Assembly: GCF_003610255.1 (NCBI RefSeq) | Contig: NZ_RAPS01000001.1 | Coordinates: 2,728,001 to 2,792,000 of the forward strand | Direction of reading: 5' to 3' | Source: Streptomyces sp. TLI_171 | GTDB taxonomy: Bacteria; Actinomycetota; Actinomycetes; Streptomycetales; Streptomycetaceae | Length of the DNA stretch: 64,000 bases | Shown: positions 15,471 to 23,936 of the stretch, one piece after another | Layout of the letters: each line of letters starts with the position of its first letter | How positions within the stretch are numbered: the stretch's first letter is position 1 | Notes under the pieces: model-generated | What the model was told of the DNA's origin: nothing | The model's input: the letters and a program-made list of their open reading frames with translations, nothing else | Database searches by the model: none | Position numbers and translations under genes: made by a program

Positions 15471-18137
15471 ATGTCCTGCGAACAGTCCGCCGAGATCCCC
15501 GCCGAGCAGGCCGGGAACGCCGAGAACCGCGAGGCCGCCGAGGCGGCGGCCGCCGTCGACGTGCTGGTGCGCAACGGGCAGAAGGCCCTGCGCGAGTACT
15601 CCGGTTTCACCCAGGAGAAGGTGGACCGGATCGTGAAGAAGGCGTCGCTGGCGGCGCTGGCCGCGCACACCCGGCTGGCGGCGCTGGCGGTCGAGGAGAC
15701 CGGCCGCGGCGTGTTCGAGGACAAGGCGGTGAAGAACGTCTTCGCCTGCGAGCACGTCACGCACTCGATGGCGGGGATGCGGACGGTCGGGGTGATCGGC
15801 CGGGACGAGATCGACGGGATCACCGAGATCGCCGAGCCGGTGGGCGTGGTCGCGGGCGTCACCCCGGTGACCAACCCGACCTCGACGACGATCTTCAAGG
15901 CGCTGATCGCGCTGAAGACCCGCAACCCGATCGTCTTCGGCTTCCACCCGGCCGCGCAGCGCTGCTCGGCGGAGGCGGCCCGGATCGTGCGGGACGCGGC
16001 GGTCGCGGCGGGCGCCCCGGCGCACTGCGTGCAGTGGATCGACCGGCCGTCGATGGCGGCGACGGGCGCGCTGATGCGGCACGAGGGGGTGGCGACGGTC
16101 CTGGCCACCGGCGGCAACTCGATGGTCAGGGCCGCGTACTCGTGCGGGAAGCCGGCGCTGGGCGTGGGCGCGGGCAACGTGCCGGCGTACGTGGAGAAGA
16201 GCGCGGACCTGCGGCGCGCGGTGAACGACATCGTGCTGTCGAAGTCCTTCGACCACGGCATGGTCTGCGCCTCCGAACAGGCGGTGATCCTGGACGCGGA
16301 GGTGTACGGGCCGGCGCTGGCGGAGTTCCGGAAGCTGAAGGCGCACCTGGCGACGCCGGAGCAGAAGGCCCTGCTGGAGCGCCACGTCTTCGGCGTCGGC
16401 GAGGACCGGGACTGCGCGGGCGCGAAGCTGAACGCGGCGGTGGTCGGGCGGTCGGCGCCGGCGATCGCCGGCGCGGCGGGCTTCGAGGTGCCCGCCGACA
16501 CCTCGATCATCCTGGTCGAGGTCGGCGAGGTCGGCGAGGTCGAGCCGCTGACCAGGGAGAAGCTCTGCCCGGTGCTGGCGGTGCTGCGGGCGGACACCCG
16601 GGCGCAGGGCCTGAAGCTGGCCACGCAGATGGTGGAGTTCCACGGCCTGGGGCACTCCGCGGCGGTGCACACCGAGGACGCGGCGTTCGCCGAGGAGTTC
16701 GGCGCGGCGGTCAAGGCCTGCCGGATCATCTGGAACGCACCGAGCTCGCAGGGCGGCATCGGCGACGTCTACAACTCCTTCCTGCCCTCGCTGACGCTGG
16801 GCTGCGGCTCCTACGGCCACAACTCGGTGTCGGGCAACGTGTCCGCGCTGAACCTGATCAACGTCAAGCGGATCGGGCGGCGCAACACCAACATGCAGTG
16901 GTTCAAGGTCCCGCCGAAGATCTTCTTCGAGCGCAACTCGATCAAGTACCTGACCGAGATGCGCGGCGCCCGCAAGGTGGTCGTGGTCACCGACCGGACC
17001 ATGGTGGAGATCGGCCACCTGGACCGGGTCCGGAGCGTGCTGGCCCGCCGCAGCGAGCCGGTCGAGGTGCGGGTGGTGGACTTCGTGGAGCCCGAACCGA
17101 GCATCGCCACGGTGGAGCGGGGCGCGGAGCTGATGCGCGGCTTCCGGCCGGACACCATCGTGGCGCTGGGCGGCGGTTCGCCGATGGACGCCGCGAAGGT
17201 GATGTGGCTGATGTACGAGCACCCGGAGGTCGAGTTCGCGGACCTGAAGGAGAAGTTCTTCGACATCCGCAAGCGCGCCTTCACCTTTCCGGACCTGGGC
17301 GAGAAGGCCAAGCTGGTGTGCATCCCCACCACCTCGGGCACCGGCAGCGAGGTCACTCCGTTCGCGGTGATCACCGACCCGGAGAGCGGCCAGAAGTACC
17401 CGCTGGCGGACTACGCGCTGACCCCGACGGTGGCGATCGTCGACCCGGCGCTGACCACCGACCTGCCGAGGGCGGTGACCGCCGACTCCGGCTTCGACGC
17501 GCTGACCCACTGCATCGAGACGTACGTGTCGGTGTACGCCAACGACTTCACCGACGGTCTGGCGCTGCAGGGCATCCGGCTGGTCTTCGAGAACCTGGAG
17601 GCGGCGGTCGTCGAGGGGGCGGACAACCCGGTGGCGCGGGAGAAGATGCACAACGCCGGCACCATCGCCGGGATGGCGTTCGGCTCGGCCTTCCTGGGCG
17701 CGGTGCACGCGATGGCGCACCCGCTGGGCGCGACCTTCCACGTGGCGCACGGGCGGACCAACGCGCTGCTGCTGCCGCACGTGATCCGGTACAACGGGGC
17801 GGCGCCGGCCAAGGTGACCAGCTGGCCGAAGTACCGCAGCTACGTGGCCCCGGAGCGCTACCAGCAGATCGCCCGGCTGCTGGGCCTGCCCGCGGAGAGC
17901 CCCGAGCAGGGCGTGGAGTCGCTGGCGGCCGCGGTGGAGGAGTTGCGCGAGAAGGTCGGCATCCCGCGCTCCTTCAAGGAGGCCGGGGTGGACGAGGCGG
18001 CGTTCCTGGCGGCGCTGCCGCAGCAGGCGATGCTCGCGTACGAGGACCAGTGCGCGCCCGCGAACCCGCGGCTGCCGATGCTGCGGGACATGCAGCAGTT
18101 GATGACCCAGGCGTACTACGGCGACCGGGCCGTCTGA
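15471..18137 (+). CDS. adhE: Bifunctional acetaldehyde-CoA/alcohol dehydrogenase
   Basis: An 888-aa fused enzyme that reduces acetyl-CoA to acetaldehyde and then ethanol, regenerating NAD+ under low oxygen. The N-terminal half is a CoA-acylating aldehyde dehydrogenase (nucleophile Cys266 in MVCASEQAV; LATGGNSMVRAAYSCGKPALGVGAGN cofactor region). The C-terminal half is an iron-dependent alcohol dehydrogenase (GGGSPMDAAK nucleotide site; HAMAHPLGATFHVAHG iron ligands). ATG 15471 has AAGAGGTG upstream. A relic of pyruvate formate-lyase genes follows at once, showing that this was an anaerobic-type adhE-pfl operon. AdhE is unusual for obligately aerobic streptomycetes. Confidence 0.96.
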   Translation: MSCEQSAEIPAEQAGNAENREAAEAAAAVDVLVRNGQKALREYSGFTQEKVDRIVKKASLAALAAHTRLAALAVEETGRGVFEDKAVKNVFACEHVTHSMAGMRTVGVIGRDEIDGITEIAEPVGVVAGVTPVTNPTSTTIFKALIALKTRNPIVFGFHPAAQRCSAEAARIVRDAAVAAGAPAHCVQWIDRPSMAATGALMRHEGVATVLATGGNSMVRAAYSCGKPALGVGAGNVPAYVEKSADLRRAVNDIVLSKSFDHGMVCASEQAVILDAEVYGPALAEFRKLKAHLATPEQKALLERHVFGVGEDRDCAGAKLNAAVVGRSAPAIAGAAGFEVPADTSIILVEVGEVGEVEPLTREKLCPVLAVLRADTRAQGLKLATQMVEFHGLGHSAAVHTEDAAFAEEFGAAVKACRIIWNAPSSQGGIGDVYNSFLPSLTLGCGSYGHNSVSGNVSALNLINVKRIGRRNTNMQWFKVPPKIFFERNSIKYLTEMRGARKVVVVTDRTMVEIGHLDRVRSVLARRSEPVEVRVVDFVEPEPSIATVERGAELMRGFRPDTIVALGGGSPMDAAKVMWLMYEHPEVEFADLKEKFFDIRKRAFTFPDLGEKAKLVCIPTTSGTGSEVTPFAVITDPESGQKYPLADYALTPTVAIVDPALTTDLPRAVTADSGFDALTHCIETYVSVYANDFTDGLALQGIRLVFENLEAAVVEGADNPVAREKMHNAGTIAGMAFGSAFLGAVHAMAHPLGATFHVAHGRTNALLLPHVIRYNGAAPAKVTSWPKYRSYVAPERYQQIARLLGLPAESPEQGVESLAAAVEELREKVGIPRSFKEAGVDEAAFLAALPQQAMLAYEDQCAPANPRLPMLRDMQQLMTQAYYGDRAV

Positions 18138-18159
18138 GACGGGATCAGGAGCAGAGTCG

Positions 18160-18373
18160 ATGAGCACGCAGCACGCGGAGCGGACGCACGGCAGCGCCTG
18201 GTAGGGCTTCAAGGGCAGCCTGTGGCGGGACGCGATCGACGTCCGGGACTTCATCCCCGGCCGGATCATCGGCGACCACAGCCGGGTCGCGCTGTACGGC
18301 GTGGACCGGCTGATCGAGGCAGGTGCGGGCCGCGCGCGGAGTGTTCGCCGCGCACGGCCGGCACGCCGTCTGA
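18160..18373 (+). pseudogene. pflB: Relic of pyruvate formate-lyase genes (pflB start joined to probable pflA end)
   Basis: A well-placed AGGAG and ATG 18160 start a frame reading ...GSAW-stop-GFKGSLWRDAIDVRDFI, matching the N-terminus of PflB (E. coli TAWEGFTKGDWQNEVNVRDFI). A TAG at 18202 replaces one residue, consistent with GAG to TAG. The frame then jumps directly to PGRIIGDHSRVALYGVDRL, which matches PflB around residues 173-195 (GRIIGDYRRVALYGIDYL), so about 140 codons are missing. From 18320 the +1 frame reads VRAARGVFAAHGRHAV-stop, which resembles the extreme C-terminus of the PFL activating enzyme PflA. Two nested deletions plus a nonsense mutation are implied. The PflB match is firm; the PflA tail is tentative. 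Confidence 0.8.
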
Positions 18374-18380
18374 CCGGGCG

Positions 18381-20432
18381 TCAGCCCGAGATCGAGGCCG
18401 CGCCAGTCTCCAGGTGGCCGGTGAAGCGCTGCGACCAGCTGGTGTCGCCACTGACCGTGACGGTGAAGTCGTACCAGCCGTTGGTGTAGGCCGCCGCGTT
18501 GAAGTAGTCGCTGGTGTTCGCGCCCGCCGCGACGGTGTACGCCCACGGGCCGTCGGAGCGGTAGTTGTTGGAGGTGATGGTGAAGGTCACCGCCGAGGCG
18601 CCGGTGTTGGCCAGCTTGAACCAGACCGCGAGCTTGCCGGTGTCCGGGGCGGCCGCGTAGGTCACGGTGACGGCCGCGGTCTTGCCGGACTTGGTGGCGT
18701 CGCCGGTGAACCGGCGCAGGAAGCGGTTCGGGCCGACCACCGTCAGGTCGTACTTGCCCGCGCCGTAGTTGGTGCCGCAGTTGAAGAAGTCGCTGGTCGC
18801 GCCGGCCGGGTCGACGGTGTACTGCCACGGGCCGCCGCTGCGGTAGGCGTTGGCGTAGGCCGCGAAGTGGCTGGCGGCGGTGCCGGCGTTGGACATCGCG
18901 ATCCACACCTTCATCACGCCGCCGGAGCCGAACTCCAGGTGGTCCAGGTTGGCCACCGGCTGGTACGGCAGTGCGCGGGCCGGGCGGGTGCCGGCCTCCT
19001 GTACCGGGAGCTGGTTGTCGACCGGCGCCGGGTTGGGCAGCGGGCCGCAGGCGGCCAGGCCGATGGTCCCCGAGGTGTCGGGCAGCGCGGGCATCCCGTA
19101 CACCGGGTTGGCGAAGTCGAACATGCCGGTCAGGTCGCCGGTCACCTTGCGCCGCCAGGCCGAGATGTTCGGGGTGGTCGCGGGCTTGCCGATGGCCGCC
19201 GTCCACTTCTCCAGGAAGCGCAGCACCGAGGTGTGGTCGGAGGTCTCCGAGGAGACCCAGCCGCCGCGGCTCCAGGGCGAGACGGCCAGCATCGGGACGC
19301 GGAAGCCGAGGCCGATGTTGACGCCGTTGTAGAACTCGCCGGCCGTTCCGGACGGGGCGACCGGCGGCGGGACGTGGTCGAAGAAGCCGTCGTTCTCGTC
19401 GTAGTTCAGGAACAGGATCGAGGAGTTGAAGACGTTCGGGTCGGCGTTCAGCGCGTCCATCACGTTGTGCACGAAGTGCGCGCCGTCGGCCGGGGTGGCG
19501 TACGGGTGCTCGGAGGACGCCTGGTCCGGCACGATCCAGGACACCTGGGGCAGGGTGCCGGCCAGCACGTCCGCCTTGATCGCGGCGACGATGTCGTCCG
19601 GGGTCCTCCCGGTCACCTTCGGGACCGAGCCCATGCCCTTGACCGCGAGGGCGCTGCCGGCCGGGGCGGAGGAGAACTGGGTGAAGTACGCGAGCGCGTT
19701 GTCGCCGTAGTTGTCGGCGGCGTTCTGGTAGACCTTCCAGCTGACGCCGGCGTTCTCCAGCGCCTCCGCGTAGGTCTGCCACCTGAGGCCGGACTCGTCG
19801 CCGCCGTCGTACGCCGGGCCGCCCGCCGCGCCCGCCGGGTCGATCTGGCCGGACCAGTGGTAGGTGCGGTTCGGGCCGGTCGCCGAGATCACCGAGCAGT
19901 GGTAGGCGTCGTTGACCGTCCAGTTGTCGGCCAGCGCGTAGTGGAACGGGATGTCGGCCCGGGTCAGGTGGCCGAGGGTGCGGACGTTGCCCTTGGCGGA
20001 CACCCAGGAGTCCATCCTGCCGCTGTTCCAGGCCTTGTGCTGGTCGCTCCAGCCGTGCGCCAGGTCGCCGTTGCACTGCGCCAGGCGCTCGGGGTCGGCG
20101 CCGCCGGCCGGCTTGGTGGCGGAGAACTGCCACGGGTACTGGCGGCCCAGCGCGTTCGGCTGGTTGAACACGCTGTAGCCGCCGGAGAGCTGGATGGTGG
20201 CGCGGTCCGCGAAGCCGCGCACGCCCTTCAGCATCCCGAAGTAGTGGTCGAAGCTGCGGTTCTCCTGCATCAGGATCACGATGTGCTTGGCGTCGGTGAG
20301 GGTGCCGGTGGTGCTCAGCCCGGCCGCCGCGGCCGGCGTGGTGCCCGCCGTCACCGCGGTGCCCGCGACCGCCGCCCCGGCTGCCGCGCTCGCCGACAAC
20401 GCCATGAACTTCCTACGACTCAGCTCTGCCAT
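18381..20432 (-). CDS. plc: Tat-exported phosphocholine-type phospholipase C
   Basis: A 683-aa secreted phosphoesterase of the bacterial PLC/acid phosphatase (AcpA) superfamily. The N-terminus MAELSRRKFMALSASAAAGAAVAG is a twin-arginine signal (SRRKF). The catalytic domain has HIVILMQENRSFDHYFG with the nucleophile/metal region, and NYDENDGFFDHVPPP with conserved metal ligands. The last 180 residues contain two copies of the C-terminal PLC beta domain (AAYANAYRSGGPWQYTVDPG-type and NNYRSDGPWAYTV), each about 85 residues. ATG 20432 is chosen because the Tat motif follows directly. Lipid substrate is inferred from the family. It ends 7 bp from the pfl relic on the other strand. Confidence 0.93.
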   Translation of the reverse strand: MAELSRRKFMALSASAAAGAAVAGTAVTAGTTPAAAAGLSTTGTLTDAKHIVILMQENRSFDHYFGMLKGVRGFADRATIQLSGGYSVFNQPNALGRQYPWQFSATKPAGGADPERLAQCNGDLAHGWSDQHKAWNSGRMDSWVSAKGNVRTLGHLTRADIPFHYALADNWTVNDAYHCSVISATGPNRTYHWSGQIDPAGAAGGPAYDGGDESGLRWQTYAEALENAGVSWKVYQNAADNYGDNALAYFTQFSSAPAGSALAVKGMGSVPKVTGRTPDDIVAAIKADVLAGTLPQVSWIVPDQASSEHPYATPADGAHFVHNVMDALNADPNVFNSSILFLNYDENDGFFDHVPPPVAPSGTAGEFYNGVNIGLGFRVPMLAVSPWSRGGWVSSETSDHTSVLRFLEKWTAAIGKPATTPNISAWRRKVTGDLTGMFDFANPVYGMPALPDTSGTIGLAACGPLPNPAPVDNQLPVQEAGTRPARALPYQPVANLDHLEFGSGGVMKVWIAMSNAGTAASHFAAYANAYRSGGPWQYTVDPAGATSDFFNCGTNYGAGKYDLTVVGPNRFLRRFTGDATKSGKTAAVTVTYAAAPDTGKLAVWFKLANTGASAVTFTITSNNYRSDGPWAYTVAAGANTSDYFNAAAYTNGWYDFTVTVSGDTSWSQRFTGHLETGAASISG

Positions 20433-20602
20433 GGTGACCCGCCCGTCCGATCGGCTGCTGGTGATGTTGTTCAGACACCTTTGATGTCGAACGCCGAGCA
20501 TCCTCACGCACTCCGGGCCGAATGACCATGCCCTGACAGGAATATTTGCCGGACAGTTCACCGACCGGCGGATCAGCGGACGCGGGGTGAACGGACGGGG
20601 CG

Positions 20603-21238
20603 TCAGTCCTTCACGGTGATCCCCAGGGCCAGGGCGAACTGCGGCGCGAGGTCAAGCAGTTGGTTCATCGAGATGATCGCGCCGCGCAGGCCGAGGTGCC
20701 CGTCGGGCAGGCCGAGGGAGGCGGCCTGCCGGAGGTCGGTGTTCTTCAGGGCGGCGCCGCGCAGCCGGACCTCGTCGAGCGTGCAGCCGGGGAAGGAGAC
20801 GTCGGTGAGCTTGGCATCGGCGAGGTCGACGTCGCGCAGCAGGCAGTCCTCGAACACCACGTCGCGCAGCACCGCGCCGCGCAGGTTGACCGACTCCAGC
20901 TTGCACTGCCGGAACACGGTGCGGCGCACCGCGGAGCTGTAGGCGGAGACGCCGGCCAGCACGCAGGAGTCGACCTCGCTGTCCTGCCACTCGCTCTCCG
21001 CGAGGTCGACGCCGACCAGCCGCCCGCCGTGCATCCACACCTCGTTGAACCCGGCCCGGCGGAGCTTGGCCTCCTCGGCGCGGACGGCGGTGAACGCGCA
21101 CTCCAGGAAGGACGCGCCGCCGAACTGGCCGGTCAGCGCCAGGTCGTCGAAGTGCACCGTGTCGTACCGGGTGTCGGCGCGCAGCGGGCCGGCGTGGCGC
21201 TGCAGCAGGTGGGCGTACGGGAGGTCTTCCAGGCGCAC
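20603..21238 (-). CDS. Pentapeptide-repeat protein
   Basis: A 211-aa protein with A(D/N)LXX-type pentapeptide repeats in the middle (LESVNLRGAVLRDVVFEDCLLRDVDLADAKLTDVSF can be split into five-residue units), expected to fold as a right-handed beta helix. The GTG start at 21238 lies two bases after the LtrA stop, so the pair is translationally coupled. Some pentapeptide proteins mimic DNA and protect gyrase, but nothing here shows that; its coupling to an LtrA membrane protein suggests a joint role. Function unknown. Confidence 0.82.
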   Translation of the reverse strand: MRLEDLPYAHLLQRHAGPLRADTRYDTVHFDDLALTGQFGGASFLECAFTAVRAEEAKLRRAGFNEVWMHGGRLVGVDLAESEWQDSEVDSCVLAGVSAYSSAVRRTVFRQCKLESVNLRGAVLRDVVFEDCLLRDVDLADAKLTDVSFPGCTLDEVRLRGAALKNTDLRQAASLGLPDGHLGLRGAIISMNQLLDLAPQFALALGITVKD

Positions 21239-21240
21239 GG

Positions 21241-22407
21241 TCAGCTCCGATTCGCGGACAGGGTGATGCCGACGGCGACGGCCAGCGCCACCAGGAGGCC
21301 GGCCAGCAGGACGCCGCTCTCCCCGGCCAGGGTGACGGCCAGCACCGACAGCGCGGCCAGCGGCAGGATCAGCTGGGCCGCGCCGCGCTTGTGGTGGCGG
21401 GAGTGCAGCAGCCAGACGGTGAACAGGAACAGCGCGGTGGGGACGGTGACGGCGGCGGTCGCGGCCCGGGCCGAGACGTGCGAGACGCCGACCGCGTGCT
21501 CCACGGCCACCTCGATGCCCGCACCGACCGCCGCGGCCGAGGCGAAGATCACGAAGTGGCCGTAACCCCAGGGCAGCGCCTGCCGGTTGGAGCGCAGCAC
21601 CTGGTGGACGTCCTCGGCGAAGTAGATCCACCAGGCGCCGAAGCAGATCAGCAGCCCGCCGGCGGCGATCGGCAGCAGTTCGCCCACCGCCCGGTGCTCG
21701 TCCAGCGCGGTCTGGATGGCGACGGTGGCGGCGGCGACCGTCTCGCCCAGCACGATGATGGTGAACAGGCCGTAGCGCTCGACGATGTGGTGCCGGTGCC
21801 ACGGGGTCGGGTTGTCCTTCTCCGACCAGACCGGGACGGCGAGTTCGAGCAGCACGCCGACCCCGAACAGCGGCCCCTGCAGGTCGTGCGGCACGAACAG
21901 CAGCACCACCCAGAAGACCTGCACGACCGTGATGCCGACCGCGTAGCGCAGCGCGCAGGTCCGGGCGGGGCCGCTCTCGCCGCGGGCGGCGCGCAGCCAC
22001 TGGGTGACCATGGCCAGCCGCATCAGCACGTAGCCCGCCACCCCGAGGGTCAGGTTCTGGTCCTCGAAGATCCGCGGGATGCCGGCCGCCAGCACCAGCA
22101 CGCCGGTGATCTGCACCAGGGTGGTGAGCCGGTAGGGCACGTCGTCGACGTCGTAGGCGGAGGCGAACCAGGTGAAGTTCATCCAGGCCCACCAGACGGC
22201 GAAGAAGGCCATCGTGAAGCCGAGCAGCGCGTGGCCGATGTGGCCCTCGGCGAGGGCGTGGGCGAGCTCCCGGCCGGCCTGGGCGATCGCCACCACGAAG
22301 CACAGGTCGAAGAACAACTCCAGCGGGGTGGCGACCCGGTGGGACTCGCCCCGGTCGCGGGCCAGCATCCGGCGCACCGGGCGGTAGCGGTCGGGGGCGG
22401 TGTTCAT
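21241..22407 (-). CDS. LtrA-family membrane protein
   Basis: A 388-aa protein with about ten membrane segments. LELFFDLCFVVAIAQ near the N-terminus and WWIYFAEDVHQVL and YGHFVIFASAAAVGAGIE are the usual landmarks of the 'low temperature requirement A' family. The ATG at 22407 was chosen over an upstream ATG (22518) whose extension is Pro/Arg-rich and non-conserved; GAAGGCAGG lies upstream. It is followed directly by a coupled pentapeptide gene. A second LtrA paralogue is encoded at 45473. Molecular function of the family is unknown. Confidence 0.88.
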   Translation of the reverse strand: MNTAPDRYRPVRRMLARDRGESHRVATPLELFFDLCFVVAIAQAGRELAHALAEGHIGHALLGFTMAFFAVWWAWMNFTWFASAYDVDDVPYRLTTLVQITGVLVLAAGIPRIFEDQNLTLGVAGYVLMRLAMVTQWLRAARGESGPARTCALRYAVGITVVQVFWVVLLFVPHDLQGPLFGVGVLLELAVPVWSEKDNPTPWHRHHIVERYGLFTIIVLGETVAAATVAIQTALDEHRAVGELLPIAAGGLLICFGAWWIYFAEDVHQVLRSNRQALPWGYGHFVIFASAAAVGAGIEVAVEHAVGVSHVSARAATAAVTVPTALFLFTVWLLHSRHHKRGAAQLILPLAALSVLAVTLAGESGVLLAGLLVALAVAVGITLSANRS

Positions 22408-22977
22408 CGGCCTGCCTTCGTTGCCGGGCCGCGGCGCAGCGGGCGGGCGCGGCCGGGGAGTTGGACACCCGGAATCCTGGCATCCGGGAGGCGGCTGCGC
22501 ACGCACCGTGCGCGGCACGCCGATTGGGGTGGTTCCACCCGTTTTGACTAATCGTCAGGCAGAGTTGACGGTGCAGTGCGCGAACCGGGTGACAGCCGGA
22601 CGGTTTCCCGGGCGTGTGCTGTGCACGTTGTCCCGTCCGCCCCTGTTTGCCCGATAGATTCCTCCCCGGATGGAAGGACGACACGGGCGCTTCGCGGGCA
22701 ACGCGGAAGGTCAAGGACGACGGCGCGGACACGGGGGCGGGCTCGCCACTCCCCGTGCCCGTCGGCCTGAACTCCTCGTGATCACCGCGCTGTCCGACGG
22801 CGCCGCCTGCCGTCCGCCCGGCACCCCACCCCCGGCGCCGCGCCCGCTCCACGGCCGGCCGGGGTGGGACGAACGTCCCGCCGGGCCGGGCCCTTCCCAC
22901 CCTGCTCCGCGCCCTCCGCCGGACGTAGCCTTCGAAGCGGAGACCCCGCTCGCGCCACCGGAGAGGAGCGCCGCCCG
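22408..22977. other. Intergenic region between ltrA and nirD
   Basis: 570 bp without a convincing gene. It contains TTGACT at 22544-22549 and a TAGATT at 22655-22660, the latter a possible -10 for nirD or an unknown transcript. A potential frame starting with ATG at 22670 overlaps nirD out of frame, has no recognisable domain, and is not called. Confidence 0.4.
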
Positions 22978-23334
22978 ATGCCCCGCACCGACCGTTCCGC
23001 CCTCGTCGAACTGGCCGGCCCGGACGGCGAGTGGATCGCCGTCTGCGACGTCCGCGCCCTGGAGCCGGACTCCGGCACCGCCGTGCTGCTGCCCTGCGGC
23101 GAGCAGGCGGCGGTGTTCCGCACGGCGGCCGGCGAACTGCTGGCGGTCGGCAACCGGGACCCGTTCGCCAACGCCTGGGTGATCGCCGACGGCATCACCG
23201 GCAGCGTGGACGGCGCGCCCACGGTGTCCTCGCCGATCCACCAGCACCTGTTCGACCTGCGCACCGGCAGCTGCCTGGACGACCCGTCCCGGTCCCTGCC
23301 GGTGTGGGCGGTGCGGCTGCGCCCGGCCGCCTGA
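22978..23334 (+). CDS. NirD-like nitrite reductase small subunit (orphan)
   Basis: A 118-aa Rieske-fold protein of the NirD type, which lacks the 2Fe-2S ligands. The normal Cys-X-His and Cys-X2-His are absent; the equivalent positions read NRDPFANAWVIADGI and SPIHQHLFDLRTGSC. NirD is the small subunit of assimilatory NAD(P)H nitrite reductase and pairs with NirB, but no nirB lies nearby; the flanking genes are an ltrA on the other strand and a tRNA. The ATG has GAGAGGAG upstream. It may serve an unlinked NirB or another partner. Confidence 0.85.
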   Translation: MPRTDRSALVELAGPDGEWIAVCDVRALEPDSGTAVLLPCGEQAAVFRTAAGELLAVGNRDPFANAWVIADGITGSVDGAPTVSSPIHQHLFDLRTGSCLDDPSRSLPVWAVRLRPAA

Positions 23335-23371
23335 CGCGCCGGGCTCACCGTGCGTGGCGGCGGCGTCACGA

Positions 23372-23401
23372 TTTCGGCGGACGGACCGCGGCGTGTAGTG
23401 T
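23372..23401 (+). promoter_or_regulatory. Promoter of tRNA-Lys copy 2
   Basis: TTTCGG (23372-23377), 18 bp, TAGTGT (23396-23401), 15 bp before the tRNA, at the same distance as in the other copies. Confidence 0.5.
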
Positions 23402-23416
23402 TCTCCGGGTCAGCAG

Positions 23417-23490
23417 GCGCCGCTAGCTCAGTTGGTTAGAGCAGCTGACTCTTAATCAGCGGGTCCGGGGTTCGAGTCCCTGGCGGCGCA
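23417..23490 (+). tRNA. tRNA-Lys (CUU), copy 2
   Basis: A 74-nt cloverleaf with anticodon CTT, identical to copies 1 and 3; CCA not encoded. It has its own promoter and terminator although copy 3 is only 133 bp downstream. Confidence 0.97.
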
Positions 23491-23499
23491 CAGACAGCA

Positions 23500-23527
23500 C
23501 GAAGGCCTCCCTCCGGGGAGGCCTTCG
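23500..23527 (+). terminator. Terminator after tRNA-Lys copy 2
   Basis: An 11-bp perfect stem (23500-23510 with 23517-23527) closing a 6-nt loop, followed by GGCGTTT. Confidence 0.8.
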
Positions 23528-23578
23528 GCGTTTCCGGGAGGGGTGGCGGGGCCTCCCCGGAGCGGCCCGGAAACCCGG

Positions 23579-23608
23579 TTTCACCCCAGGTCGGGGAGCG
23601 TGTAATGT
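23579..23608 (+). promoter_or_regulatory. Promoter of tRNA-Lys copy 3
   Basis: TTTCAC (23579-23584), 18 bp, TAATGT (23603-23608), 15 bp before the tRNA. Confidence 0.5.
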
Positions 23609-23623
23609 TCTCTCCGTCAGCAG

Positions 23624-23697
23624 GCGCCGCTAGCTCAGTTGGTTAGAGCAGCTGACTCTTAATCAGCGGGTCCGGGGTTCGAGTCCCTGGCGGCGCA
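23624..23697 (+). tRNA. tRNA-Lys (CUU), copy 3
   Basis: A 74-nt cloverleaf with anticodon CTT, identical to copies 1 and 2. Its flanks (about 25 bp upstream and 45 bp downstream) are far closer to copy 1, 16.6 kb away, than to its neighbour copy 2. Confidence 0.97.
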
Positions 23698-23708
23698 CAG
23701 ACGGTTCG

Positions 23709-23745
23709 GAAGCCCCTCGCGGAAGCGGGGGGCTTTCGGCGTTTT
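23709..23745 (+). terminator. Terminator after tRNA-Lys copy 3
   Basis: A hairpin with an AAGCCCC/GGGGCTT stem and inner CGC/GCG pairs, ending in GCGTTTT. It is nearly the same as the hairpin after copy 1. Confidence 0.75.
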
Positions 23746-23794
23746 CCGGCCATGTCCCCGTGCGGGCCCGCTCGTTGAGAAGAGCGGAGGATCC

Positions 23795-23824
23795 GAACCT
23801 AAGGGGGATTTAAAGATCGTCTTA
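23795..23824 (+). promoter_or_regulatory. Sigma-E-like (ECF) promoter of the PBP gene
   Basis: GAACCT at 23795 and CGTCTTA at 23818 match the AAC/TCT pattern of streptomycete sigma-E promoters, with 17 bp between the two elements. The stretch is unusually AT-rich for this window. Two small inverted repeats (CCTAAG/CTTAGG and GGGAC/GTCCC) overlap and follow it. Sigma-E controls cell-envelope stress genes, which fits the downstream PBP. Confidence 0.5.
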
Positions 23825-23936
23825 GGAGAAATGGGACATAGGTCCCTAACATCTGACAAGTCGATCAGTCAGGCTGGCGAGGTTCACGCCGTCGCCCGAG
23901 CGAGCAGCCCGTCCGGGGCCTGCGGGAAGGTCTCCG

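Noticed and set aside
22670..23182. Plus-strand frame beginning MEGRHGRF upstream of nirD
   Set aside because: Overlaps nirD out of frame, is Pro/Arg/Gly-rich and has no ribosome site or recognisable domain.
23417..23697. tRNA-Lys genes as possible integration sites of a mobile element
   Set aside because: No integrase, excisionase or direct att repeat other than the tRNA duplicates themselves is present nearby.
23659..23859. Minus-strand frame also ending in CAARDSNPGPAD
   Set aside because: Same tRNA antisense artefact, at copy 3.
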